Positions 1 through 5,053 of a DNA stretch of 5,053 nucleotides are shown in pieces; within the stretch, counting starts at the first letter, position 1; each line of letters opens with the position of its first letter. Where the stretch lies: positions 1 to 5,053 of the forward strand of contig RFJD01000517.1 in NCBI GenBank assembly GCA_003695015.1, in the 5' to 3' direction. The notes under the pieces are model-generated. The model was not told the DNA's origin and searched no databases. It saw only the letters and a program-made list of their open reading frames with translations. This DNA comes from Verrucomicrobiota bacterium (lineage in GTDB: Bacteria; Verrucomicrobiota; Verrucomicrobiia; Limisphaerales; J093). The position numbers and the translations under genes were made by a program.

Positions 1-350
1 GTGTTGCCGTCCCAACTGGCAATGATGGCCAAATCAAAGCTCAAGCTGATGGCCGTGTGGACCGGCAGGCCGGTCAGAGTCAGGACCGTGATGGCACCGG
101 TATAGTTGCCAAGCAAATAATTTCCAAAACCATGAGCACTATATCCTTCGCTTCCGATGACACCTCCTTCGCCCGAGAACTGTGGAGGTGTCGTGCCGCT
201 TTCAAAATCTTGGTAGAAAGCCACAGCGCCATGGGCGTATAGTGCAGCAAGCAATGCTGCCACTGCTCCTTTCCGCAGGAAGGCTTTCGCACTGCTTCTG
301 CGGAAATGGTGTTGGAGGGGGGGAGAATGAACTCTGCGCAGCGTTTTCAC
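1..350 (-). CDS. Secreted PEP-CTERM-type beta-sandwich protein (N-terminal part, cut by window start)
   Basis: The frame is open from a GTG at 350 to the window edge, giving 116 codons of an incomplete protein. The start is chosen because AGGA (360-357) lies 6 bases upstream and no other in-frame ATG/GTG/TTG fits. The protein begins MKTLRRVHSP, has a long basic n-region with a twin Arg (residues 17-18), a hydrophobic stretch of about residues 28-39 (GAVAALLAALYA) and a signal peptidase I-like site after AVA (residue 44). The mature part starts FYQDFESG and continues with Gly/Ser/Thr-rich alternating hydrophobic residues, including LTLTGLP and ISLSFDLAIIASWDGN. That pattern is typical of concanavalin-A-like beta-sandwich proteins that often end in a PEP-CTERM sorting signal in Verrucomicrobiota. 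The C-terminus is outside the window, so the sorting signal is inferred. The role is unknown; export is likely by Sec, and Tat is possible but the twin Arg sits far from the hydrophobic core. Only about half of the codons checked end in G or C, far lower than in the neighbouring genes. Confidence 0.8.
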   Translation of the reverse strand, partial: MKTLRRVHSPPLQHHFRRSSAKAFLRKGAVAALLAALYAHGAVAFYQDFESGTTPPQFSGEGGVIGSEGYSAHGFGNYLLGNYTGAITVLTLTGLPVHTAISLSFDLAIIASWDGN

Positions 351-356
351 TCTCGA

Positions 357-363
357 TCCTTTC
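357..363 (-). promoter_or_regulatory. Ribosome binding site of the GTG-started secreted protein gene
   Basis: Minus-strand GAAAGGA with its AGGA core at 360-357, six bases before the GTG at 350. It supports the non-ATG start of the minus-strand gene. Confidence 0.6.
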
Positions 364-420
364 GACGTGTGGATGGTGGTGGTTTGATGCGACCTGCTTC
401 CCTCCTGGACCGGCCAGATC

Positions 421-430
421 CCTGCGCAGG
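421..430. repeat. Perfect 10-bp palindrome CCTGCGCAGG
   Basis: CCTGCGCAGG is its own reverse complement. It lies 14 bases downstream of the -10 box of the minus-strand promoter at 444-472, a plausible operator position just after the expected transcription start. A regulatory role is inference; a 10-bp palindrome in GC-rich DNA can occur by chance. Confidence 0.3.
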
Positions 431-443
431 CTTGTAACTGTGA

Positions 444-472
444 CTTATATCCGCCGGGCACTCGGAGGTCAA
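444..472 (-). promoter_or_regulatory. Sigma-70-type promoter for the secreted protein gene at 1-350
   Basis: On the minus strand, TTGACC (472-467) and TATAAG (449-444) are separated by exactly 17 bases. Each hexamer matches the sigma-70 consensus (TTGACA, TATAAT) at 5 of 6 and 5 of 6 positions. Transcription would start near 437, giving a leader of about 85 bases before the GTG at 350. This is by far the best promoter-like sequence seen in the window, and it points towards the minus-strand gene. Confidence 0.6.
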
Positions 473-596
473 CACCTTTTACAACGCGTTTCCCGAGCAC
501 CTGCTGATGGGATGGGATTCGATCTGCAAGCGGTTCATCGCGGAGGAGAATGACGGCTGTTGGTTGCGCTTTCGGAAGGGGGGCTTGGGAGGTTAG
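453..596 (+). pseudogene. Probable 3' remnant of an unrecognised gene
   Basis: The frame is open from just after a TGA at 441-443 to a TAG at 594-596. It reads protein-like: EVNTFYNAFPEHLL, then MGWDSICKRFIAEENDG, then CWLRFRKGGLGG. Roughly four of five codons from 468 onward end in G or C, as in the real genes nearby. No in-frame ATG or GTG precedes residue-rich sequence; the only ATG (507) has no visible ribosome binding site and would give 29 residues. The simplest reading is the decayed tail of a gene whose front has been lost, though a short leader peptide read just before the next gene is possible. The TAG ends one base before the TTG start of the DUF4230 gene. The family is not recognised. 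Confidence 0.35.
587..592 (+). promoter_or_regulatory. Ribosome binding site deciding a TTG start
   Basis: GGGAGG lies five bases before TTG at 598. The alternative ATG at 550 has GGAGGAG ending only one base upstream of it, which is too close for normal initiation. This favours the TTG as start of the DUF4230 gene. Confidence 0.5.
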
Positions 597-597
597 G

Positions 598-1251
598 TTG
601 CGGGCCGTGCGGACTGTGCGATTGGGATTGCTGTTGGCGGCGGCGCTCGGGCTGGGGCTGGCCGGAGGCTGGTTTCTGGCGCGGTGGGGGCCGGCGCTCA
701 TCGGTCCGCGGCCCTTCGCCGGCACGGCCGTCGTTCTCCAGATCCAAGGGCTGGCCGAGCTGAGCACCGTCCGGTACGTCATCGAGAAAATCGTGCTGGT
801 CGAGGATGCCCGCTTCTACGGCGTCAACCGCGTCGTCCTTGTGGCCCACGGCATCGTCCGGGCCGGGGTCGATCTGGCCAAGCTGGGCGAGGCGGACATC
901 CGGATCGACGGCCCCCGCGTCGAGGTGCTCCTGCCGGCGCCGGAGATTTTGGACGCGCACTTGGACGAGGAGCAGACCCGGGTGTTGGACGACTCGAGCG
1001 GCCTGTTCCGCCGGTTCGACAAGAACCTCCAGCAAGAGGCCCGGCGGAAGGGCTTGGAGCAGGTGCGCCGGGCGGCGTTGGAAAGCGGCATCCTGGAGGA
1101 AGCCCGGCGCCGGGCGCGGCTGGAACTGGAAAACCTGCTGCGCCGGCTCGGCTTTACTGAAATCGACGTCCGTTTCCGGGACGAAGCGGCGGCTGCGGAC
1201 GAAGACGGGGTCGCGCTGTCCGGGAGCCGGGCAGCCGGGAAGCCGGACTGA
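598..1251 (+). CDS. DUF4230 domain-containing membrane-anchored protein
   Basis: The TTG start gives 217 residues. An N-terminal membrane anchor follows a short basic segment (MRAVRTVR, then the hydrophobic span of about residues 9-27, with LLLAAALGLGLAGGWFLA). The rest resembles the DUF4230 family: VVLQIQGLAELSTVRYVIEK (residues 45-64), a FYG and VLVAHGIVRAGVDLAKL segment (about 73-96), IRIDGPRVEVLLPAPEILD (101-119), and the DSSGLFRRFD stretch (132-141). A charged helix of about 145-184 (QEARRKGLEQVRRAALESGI...) and GFTEIDVRF at 185-193 complete the pattern. The function of the family is not known; it is extracytoplasmic by topology. The start could instead be ATG at 550 (233 residues), but that adds a Trp/Cys-containing stretch overlapping the upstream remnant and leaves the anchor internal. 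No good plus-strand promoter is seen upstream. It ends 36 bases from the convergent UroD-like gene. Confidence 0.85.
   Translation: MRAVRTVRLGLLLAAALGLGLAGGWFLARWGPALIGPRPFAGTAVVLQIQGLAELSTVRYVIEKIVLVEDARFYGVNRVVLVAHGIVRAGVDLAKLGEADIRIDGPRVEVLLPAPEILDAHLDEEQTRVLDDSSGLFRRFDKNLQQEARRKGLEQVRRAALESGILEEARRRARLELENLLRRLGFTEIDVRFRDEAAAADEDGVALSGSRAAGKPD
1225..1248 (+). repeat. Three tandem 8-bp units in the 3' end of the DUF4230 gene
   Basis: AGCCGGGC, AGCCGGGA and AGCCGGAC follow each other without gaps and encode the terminal S-R-A-A-G-K-P-D region. The unit is not a multiple of three, so the codons differ in each copy. Probably slippage in a poorly constrained tail. Confidence 0.45.
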
Positions 1252-1287
1252 CCGGGGCGGATGGCGGCAACCGGCGAGCCCGGCGGC

Positions 1288-2310
1288 TCAAGGCCGGTGG
1301 CTGCGCGCGTAGTCGGTCATGGCCTGCACGTTGGCTTCGGGCGTGCCGCGTGGGATTTCGCAGCCGGCCCCGACGATGAACCGCGGTCCGGCCTCCTGAT
1401 GGCAGGTGGCCAAGGTCTCCCGCACCAAATCCGGCGTGCCGTCGCGCAGGATTTTCACCGGATTGAGGTTGCCCAAGAGGACTTGGTCGGGCCCCATGGC
1501 GGCGCGGGCGGCGGCGACGGAAGCGGGGAAGTCCAGGTCAACGATTTCGCAGCCGAGCCGCCCCATGCCTTCGAGGATGCGGCTGGTGTTGCCGCAGATG
1601 TGGAGGCGGACCTTCAGGCCGAGTTCATGGAGGCGGTCCACCAGTTCCTTTTCCTTGGGCCAGACGAACTGCTCGTAGATGGCGGGGCCGACCAACGAGG
1701 CCGCGGCGTCGCCCACGCCCATCAACTCGACGCCCGCCTCGGCCTGCGCCTTGGCGAAGCGCACCTCCATCTCGACCGCAAAGGCCATCAGGTCCTGGAC
1801 GAAGGCCGGGTCGTCGAAGAAATCGAGCATGAGGGTGTTGATGCCGCGGAGGTCGGCGGCCATGGCGCAGGGGCCTTCGATCCAGCCTTCGATGAGCTTG
1901 TCATCCCGGACGCGTTCCTTGAGCAGCGCGGCGCCCTGGACGCGGTCGAACATCCGGCTGCCGGGGGCGAGGGGATCGGGCAGCTTCAGCCCGGCCAGCT
2001 TGGTTTTGTCCGTCAGGAGCGCCTCGGCTTCGTCGATGGCCGGCGGCTGGTTGGGGAAGAACTCGACCTTGCCGCCCAGGTCGGCCACCTCGCGGGCGGG
2101 GTCGGAGATGACCGAGACGTAGTCGAAATCGAACTTTTCGGCGACTTGGAGCTGGGCATCGACGAGCTTGCGGTGGTCGCGGGCGTATTCGCCGTAGGGG
2201 ATTCCGGCCTGGTCGCCGGCGAACATCATGGTGATGGGCATCAGGGGCAGGGAATCGACCGGTTCGCCCGCCAGGTGCTTGAGAATGCGCTCTCGTCCGT
2301 TCATGGCCAT
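1288..2310 (-). CDS. Uroporphyrinogen decarboxylase (UroD)-superfamily protein, methylcobamide:thiol methyltransferase-like
   Basis: The 340-residue product has the length and TIM-barrel pattern of the UroD superfamily. It opens MNGRERILKHLAGEPVDSLP, carries FDYVSVISDPAREVADLG (about 62-79), EGWIEGPCAMAADLRG (141-156), and HICGNTS (237-243). H237-x-C239 followed by C317 in VGAGCEIPRGTPEANV is the zinc-site pattern of the MtaA/MtbA-type methylcobamide:coenzyme M methyltransferase branch, so a corrinoid-dependent methyl transfer to a thiol is more likely than haem synthesis (HemE). The real substrate is unknown, and no corrinoid protein or partner methyltransferase lies in the window. The protein is cytoplasmic, with no signal peptide. 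The start may be ATG at 2310 or at 2304 (MNGRER); neither has a clear Shine-Dalgarno sequence. The frame stays open far upstream, opposite the EEP gene, but that extension is low-complexity and lacks family features. The gene is convergent with the DUF4230 gene and divergent from the EEP gene. Confidence 0.88.
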   Translation of the reverse strand: MAMNGRERILKHLAGEPVDSLPLMPITMMFAGDQAGIPYGEYARDHRKLVDAQLQVAEKFDFDYVSVISDPAREVADLGGKVEFFPNQPPAIDEAEALLTDKTKLAGLKLPDPLAPGSRMFDRVQGAALLKERVRDDKLIEGWIEGPCAMAADLRGINTLMLDFFDDPAFVQDLMAFAVEMEVRFAKAQAEAGVELMGVGDAAASLVGPAIYEQFVWPKEKELVDRLHELGLKVRLHICGNTSRILEGMGRLGCEIVDLDFPASVAAARAAMGPDQVLLGNLNPVKILRDGTPDLVRETLATCHQEAGPRFIVGAGCEIPRGTPEANVQAMTDYARSHRP

Positions 2311-2401
2311 GGTGGTTGCGTGTCGGGGTCCGGCGCCGTCGGCGCGGACAGGCAACGGCTTGGTTTCACGGCGAATGGCGGCCGCACCGGCCGGGTTTGT
2401 T

Positions 2402-2421
2402 CCCGGCAACGCCTTGCCGGG
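2402..2421. repeat. Perfect 8-bp inverted repeat (hairpin) in the divergent intergenic region
   Basis: CCCGGCAA (2402-2409) and TTGCCGGG (2414-2421) are perfect reverse complements around a 4-base loop CGCC. It lies about 90 bases upstream of the UroD-like start, inside its probable leader, and about 155 bases before the EEP gene. There is no T-run on either strand, so it is not a standard intrinsic terminator. A leader structure or protein-binding site is possible; the role is inference. Confidence 0.5.
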
Positions 2422-2463
2422 GCCGGACGCGGTGCCTGGTCGCCGTCGCCCAAGCTCCCGGCG

Positions 2464-2492
2464 ATCTAACCATCCGGACCGGCAGATGCCAA
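2464..2492 (-). promoter_or_regulatory. Weak promoter candidate for the UroD-like gene
   Basis: On the minus strand, TTGGCA (2492-2487, 5 of 6 to TTGACA) is followed after 17 bases by TTAGAT (2469-2464, 3 of 6 to TATAAT). It would give a leader of about 145 bases containing the 2402-2421 hairpin. The -10 match is poor, so this is only a candidate. No comparable plus-strand pair was found for the EEP gene in 2311-2577. Confidence 0.25.
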
Positions 2493-2577
2493 GCGGACGG
2501 TTGGCTGGCAGCGAAGGCGGGCGGCGGTGGCGTCGCCGGGAGTGCTTCGTGGTTTGGCAGCGGGAGAGCCTGATGGC

Positions 2578-3501
2578 ATGCTCGAAGCCATGAGAAACTT
2601 CACGGTTGCACTGCTGGGTGTGGCGCTCGGCTGGAGTCTGGCCGGGGCCGAGGCGGTTGATCCGAGCGCGGCAAACGCCGGGACGGCCGGCAAGGAACCA
2701 CCGCCGATCAAGGTGATGACCTTCAACATCCGCTATGGGTCGGCCAACGACGGAACCAACAGTTGGCCTCACCGGCGGGAGATCGTCCTGCAGACCATCC
2801 GGGAATTCGGGCCGGACTTGCTGGGCATGCAGGAGGTGCTGGCGTTTCAGGCCGATTACCTGCGCAAGGGGCTGGAGGGCTACGGCTTCCATGGCGTGGG
2901 GCGCGAGGACGGCAAGGAGGCCGGCGAGTTCTCGCCGGTGATGTGGCGGAAGGATCGCTTCGACCTCGCCGGGGCGGGGGACTTCTGGCTCAGCGAGACG
3001 CCGGGCGTGCCCGGCAGCAAGAGCTGGGATTCCTCGCTGCCGCGGCTGGTGAGCTGGGTGGTCCTGCGCGACAAGGCCGCCGGCAACCGGGTGGTGATGT
3101 ACTTCAACACCCACTTCGATCACCGCGGGGCACAGGCCCGGCTCGAGTCGGCCAAACTCCTCCGCAGCCGGATCGGCATGAGCTCCCCCAACTGGGTCGT
3201 GGTGGTGACCGGCGACTTCAACACGACCGAGGACGACCCGCCCTATGCGGTGTTGGTGAAAGGCGAGACCCGGATTCGCGGGCGGGAGCTGATCGATGTC
3301 TTCCGGGCGGTCCATCCGCAACGCGGCGAGGACGAGGCCACCTTCAACGGCTGGCGGCCGGTGACCCGGGGGCGGCGGATCGATTGGATCCTGTGCTCAA
3401 CGAACCTGGCGCCGGTCGAAGCGCGGATCAACCGGACGCGTCCCGGGGGCCGGTTGCCGAGCGATCACTATCCGGTCGAGGCGGTGTTGCGCTACCGCTG
3501 A
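2578..3501 (+). CDS. Secreted endonuclease/exonuclease/phosphatase (EEP) family protein
   Basis: The ATG at 2578 gives 307 residues, normal for a single-domain EEP protein. A signal peptide is visible (MRNFTVALLGVALGWSLAGAEA, residues 5-26), so the protein is probably exported. The complete metal-dependent phosphoesterase motif set follows: VMTFNIRYG (N50), LLGMQEVL (E86), YFNTHFDHRG (H179 and D181), VTGDFN (D213, N215), RRIDWILCS (D269) and PSDHYPV (D296, H297). Members hydrolyse phosphodiester or phosphomonoester bonds in nucleic acids, sugar phosphates or lipids; the substrate here cannot be told from sequence. GGGAGAG (2562-2568) lies upstream of 2578 with a slightly long spacing of about 10 bases; ATG at 2590 is a shorter alternative that keeps the signal peptide, and GTG at 2527 a longer one. 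The rhomboid gene starts 21 bases after the stop, suggesting co-transcription. Confidence 0.9.
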   Translation: MLEAMRNFTVALLGVALGWSLAGAEAVDPSAANAGTAGKEPPPIKVMTFNIRYGSANDGTNSWPHRREIVLQTIREFGPDLLGMQEVLAFQADYLRKGLEGYGFHGVGREDGKEAGEFSPVMWRKDRFDLAGAGDFWLSETPGVPGSKSWDSSLPRLVSWVVLRDKAAGNRVVMYFNTHFDHRGAQARLESAKLLRSRIGMSSPNWVVVVTGDFNTTEDDPPYAVLVKGETRIRGRELIDVFRAVHPQRGEDEATFNGWRPVTRGRRIDWILCSTNLAPVEARINRTRPGGRLPSDHYPVEAVLRYR

Positions 3502-3522
3502 GTCTGCCGCCCGGCGCCGTCG

Positions 3523-4437
3523 ATGAACCCGGGCCAGGGGAACCCCGCGGACAAGGTCGCCGATGGCCTGCCGGAATGGGCGGCCATCCGGGCGCGGTCG
3601 CGGCGGGAGGCGATGGATTGGAGCTTGGTGCTGGCCAGTCAGGGAATCGCGCCGGTGATCCGCTTCGATCGGGAGCGGGGCTGGTGGGTGCTGGTGGTGC
3701 GGCGGTCGGAGTTCGAGCCGGCGGTGGCCGCCATCCGCCAGTATCTGAGGGAAAACCGCGGCTGGCATTGGCCGCGATCGGTGGTCGAATCCCCGCTGAA
3801 GTTTCACTGGGGAGTGCTGGTCTGGGCGTGGGGGCTGGTGTTGTTCCACTGGTGGAGCTGGGCGTCGAGCGGCGGGCTCGAGGCGGTCGGAACGATGAAC
3901 CACCGGGTGTGGGAGACCGGCCAGTGGTGGCGGTTCTGGACGGCCACGACGCTGCATGCGGACGTCGGGCATTTGGCGGCGAACGCGAGCACGGGCATCG
4001 TGGTTCTGGGCCTGGCCATGGGGATTTACGGGGCCGGTTGGGCGTGGTTGGGCGCCACGCTGGCCGGCGTGTTCGGCAATGTTTGCGGCGCCTTGATCCG
4101 GCGCGATCCCTACATGGGCTTGGGCGCGTCCGGGGTGGTGATGGGCGCCCTGGGCATGCTGGCGGTGTACCGCTTGGTGCTGGAAAGGCCGCCCAAGGGA
4201 AGCCGGCGCCGCTTGTGGGCGGGACTGGCGGCCGGGTTGTTTCTGTTCATTTTGCTGGGGGCCAATCCCGAAAGCGACATGATCGCCCACACGGGCGGTT
4301 TCGTGGGCGGGGTGGCCGCCGGTTGGATCGCGGGCCGGCTGCCGGCGTCCTGGCGGGCGGGACGGGGCAATACGCTGGCGGGCTGGGCGACCGGTCTTTC
4401 GCTGTTGGGCGCCTGGCTGTGGGCGCTGGGCGGCTGA
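3523..4437 (+). CDS. Rhomboid-family intramembrane serine protease with an N-terminal cytoplasmic domain
   Basis: The 304-residue product has the rhomboid core with all key residues. H145-x4-H150-L-x2-N154 (in the stretch HADVGHLAANAS) forms the oxyanion-hole region, S203 sits in GLGASGVVMG, and H256 in MIAHTGGFVGG completes the Ser-His dyad. About six hydrophobic spans lie between residues 96 and 303 (near 96-113, 157-176, 177-191, 200-219, 232-247 and 257-272, plus a last one near 285-303). Rhomboids cleave transmembrane segments of substrate proteins in the membrane; the substrate is unknown. Residues about 16-80 form a soluble alpha/beta domain (MDWSLVLASQGIAPVIRFDR, then WWVLVVRRSEFEPAVAAI and YLREN) like that preceding the core in many bacterial rhomboids. 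The ATG at 3523 lacks a Shine-Dalgarno sequence, consistent with coupling to the EEP gene 21 bases upstream. ATG at 3613 has GGGAGG close by but would cut away most of the soluble domain. Confidence 0.9.
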   Translation: MNPGQGNPADKVADGLPEWAAIRARSRREAMDWSLVLASQGIAPVIRFDRERGWWVLVVRRSEFEPAVAAIRQYLRENRGWHWPRSVVESPLKFHWGVLVWAWGLVLFHWWSWASSGGLEAVGTMNHRVWETGQWWRFWTATTLHADVGHLAANASTGIVVLGLAMGIYGAGWAWLGATLAGVFGNVCGALIRRDPYMGLGASGVVMGALGMLAVYRLVLERPPKGSRRRLWAGLAAGLFLFILLGANPESDMIAHTGGFVGGVAAGWIAGRLPASWRAGRGNTLAGWATGLSLLGAWLWALGG

Positions 4438-4495
4438 AGGCGTCCAAGCCGACGGGCTCGCCGCCCGGACCGACTCGGGCTTGCGGGAAGGTTGG

Positions 4496-4522
4496 CCGGC
4501 TTGCGGGTGCCGGGTTTTCTTT
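4496..4522 (+). terminator. Possible intrinsic terminator of the EEP-rhomboid unit
   Basis: CCGGC (4496-4500) and GCCGG (4509-4513) pair around an 8-base loop, followed by G and then TTTTCTTT (4515-4522). It sits 58 bases after the rhomboid stop, between convergent genes. The stem is only 5 bp, so the call is tentative. Confidence 0.35.
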
Positions 4523-4564
4523 GCCACCTCCTGACATCGGTGGCCACCTCCTCACGTCGGTGGC
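4523..4564. repeat. Two tandem 20-bp palindromic repeats
   Basis: GCCACCTCCTGACATCGGTG (4523-4542) is followed directly by GCCACCTCCTCACGTCGGTG (4543-4562), then GC. The copies differ at two positions. Each unit runs from GCCACC to GGTGGC with a 10-base spacer, so each can fold as a hairpin. Their junction, GGTGGCCACC (4539-4548), is a perfect 10-bp palindrome. A degenerate third unit may follow from 4563 (GCTACCGG...). On the minus strand each unit contains AGGAGGTGG. The role is unknown; it resembles intergenic palindromic repeat families more than a coding or terminator sequence. Confidence 0.55.
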
Positions 4565-4618
4565 TACCGGCTGTCGTCGCGGGCTGCGTGACGAAGCGGA
4601 CGCGGTGGAGCCCGGCAA

Positions 4619-5053
4619 TCAACGGTCGCGATCGATCCGCCGGGCGGCCTTGCGTTTGGCCGCCAAGAGACGGGCGGTCACGCTTTCCGCGGGCGCCGGG
4701 GCCGCGGCATCCGGCTTGTCGGCCGCGGGCGCTTTGGGGGCGGGTTGCGTCGGCGTCGGGCCGGGTTTGGGTGAAGCCGGCTTCGCCGGGGCCGATTCCG
4801 CCTCGCGCTTCGGCTTGAACAGCTCGGGCGCGGGCTCCTGCGGCTTGGGTGCGTGACGGGCGCGGACCTGTTCCCGCCGGGCCAGCAACGCGGCCAGGGA
4901 CTCGTCTTGGGCGACCGGCATGGCCGGTTTTTTCCAGAAGAAGACGATCCGGCGCAGGGTGGCGGTGGCCTTGAGCCACTCCTCGCGATCAATGTCGATG
5001 CGACGGACGCCCACGTCGATGACGAAGGCGATGACGGCGAACCGCAGCAGCCA
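4619..5053 (-). CDS. C-terminal tail of a membrane protein (gene cut by window end)
   Basis: The frame is open from the window edge to a TGA at 4619-4621, giving the last 144 residues of a longer protein. The visible part begins with the end of a membrane span (WLLRFAVIAFVIDVG), then a basic/acidic stretch VRRIDIDREEWLKATATLRR (residues 16-35), IVFFWKKPAMP, and an Ala/Pro/Lys-rich low-complexity linker (about 66-122). Two similar helical motifs flank the linker: DESLAALLARREQVRAR (50-66) and AESVTARLLAAKRKAARR (122-139). A last hydrophobic span followed by a DVGVRRIDIDREEW-like motif recalls the end of large membrane-anchored von Willebrand A/glutamine-amidotransferase-like proteins of Planctomycetota and Verrucomicrobiota, but this is recalled resemblance only. 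A GTG at 5014 would give a 131-residue protein, but the hydrophobic in-frame sequence upstream argues that the gene continues. It is convergent with the rhomboid gene. Confidence 0.7.
   Translation of the reverse strand, partial: WLLRFAVIAFVIDVGVRRIDIDREEWLKATATLRRIVFFWKKPAMPVAQDESLAALLARREQVRARHAPKPQEPAPELFKPKREAESAPAKPASPKPGPTPTQPAPKAPAADKPDAAAPAPAESVTARLLAAKRKAARRIDRDR

Noticed and set aside
1276..1289. Small hairpin GAGCC-CGGC-GGCTC at the DUF4230/UroD convergent junction as a terminator
   Set aside because: The stem is only 5 bp, overlaps the UroD stop codon and has no T-run on either strand.
1288..2310. HemE (haem-pathway uroporphyrinogen decarboxylase)
   Set aside because: The His-x-Cys...Cys zinc-site pattern and GCEIPRGTPEAN motif match the methyltransferase-like branch rather than HemE, and no haem genes are nearby.
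1261..2469. A 402-codon plus-strand open frame opposite the UroD-like gene
   Set aside because: It mirrors the real minus-strand gene and has no recognisable domain; its Gly/Ala/Glu-rich composition is that of an antisense shadow.
1288..3321. A 677-codon minus-strand open frame running through the EEP gene
   Set aside because: Only the part from 2310 down has UroD-family sequence. The upstream part is antisense to the EEP gene with its full catalytic motif set and reads as His/Arg/Pro-rich shadow sequence, common in GC-rich DNA.
3523..4437. Rhombosortase acting on a GlyGly-CTERM system
   Set aside because: The protein has a soluble N-terminal domain and a general rhomboid core, and no GlyGly-CTERM substrate is seen. 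The only candidate sorted protein here looks PEP-CTERM-like, which depends on exosortase instead.
4523..4582. CRISPR array
   Set aside because: The units are directly tandem with no unique spacers and only two clear copies.
2763..4856. A 697-codon plus-strand open frame across the EEP and rhomboid genes
   Set aside because: It is out of frame with both well-supported genes and consists of Gly/Arg/Ala-rich low-complexity sequence.

Overview
The window is a GC-rich bacterial chromosome segment with five full or partial protein genes plus one probable gene remnant. No RNA gene, transposase, CRISPR array or phage module is visible. The gene mix suggests a member of the Verrucomicrobiota (Limisphaerales/Pedosphaera-like) or a related PVC-group lineage. 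The pointers are a secreted PEP-CTERM-type beta-sandwich protein, a DUF4230 protein, a UroD-like corrinoid-methyltransferase relative, a secreted endonuclease/exonuclease/phosphatase (EEP) protein, and the tail of what looks like a large membrane-anchored protein. This assignment is inference from gene content; there is no marker gene.

Layout, left to right. (1) Positions 1-350, minus strand: N-terminal part of a secreted protein with GTG start, good ribosome binding site and signal peptide. A near-consensus sigma-70-type promoter lies about 95-120 bases upstream. (2) 351-597: divergent control region, also holding a short open stretch (453-596, plus) that looks like the decayed 3' end of a gene. 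(3) 598-1251, plus: membrane-anchored DUF4230 protein, probably starting at TTG. (4) 1288-2310, minus and convergent with (3): UroD-superfamily protein with the His-x-Cys...Cys zinc-site pattern of methylcobamide:thiol methyltransferases. (5) 2311-2577: divergent intergenic region with a perfect 8-bp hairpin and a weak minus-strand promoter candidate. (6) 2578-3501 and 3523-4437, plus: secreted EEP-family phosphoesterase followed 21 bases later by a rhomboid intramembrane protease, probably one operon. (7) 4438-4618: convergent intergenic region with a possible terminator and two tandem 20-bp palindromic repeats. (8) 4619-5053, minus, cut by the window end: C-terminal tail of a membrane protein with a long Ala/Pro/Lys-rich tail.

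The genes do not form an obvious single pathway. Apart from the likely EEP-rhomboid pair, they alternate in strand and appear to be separate transcription units. Gene 1 has clearly lower GC at third codon positions than its neighbours. I see no convincing undescribed multi-gene system. The most unusual items are the tandem palindromic repeat, the gene remnant overlapping a strong promoter, and the repeated helical motif in the last protein.
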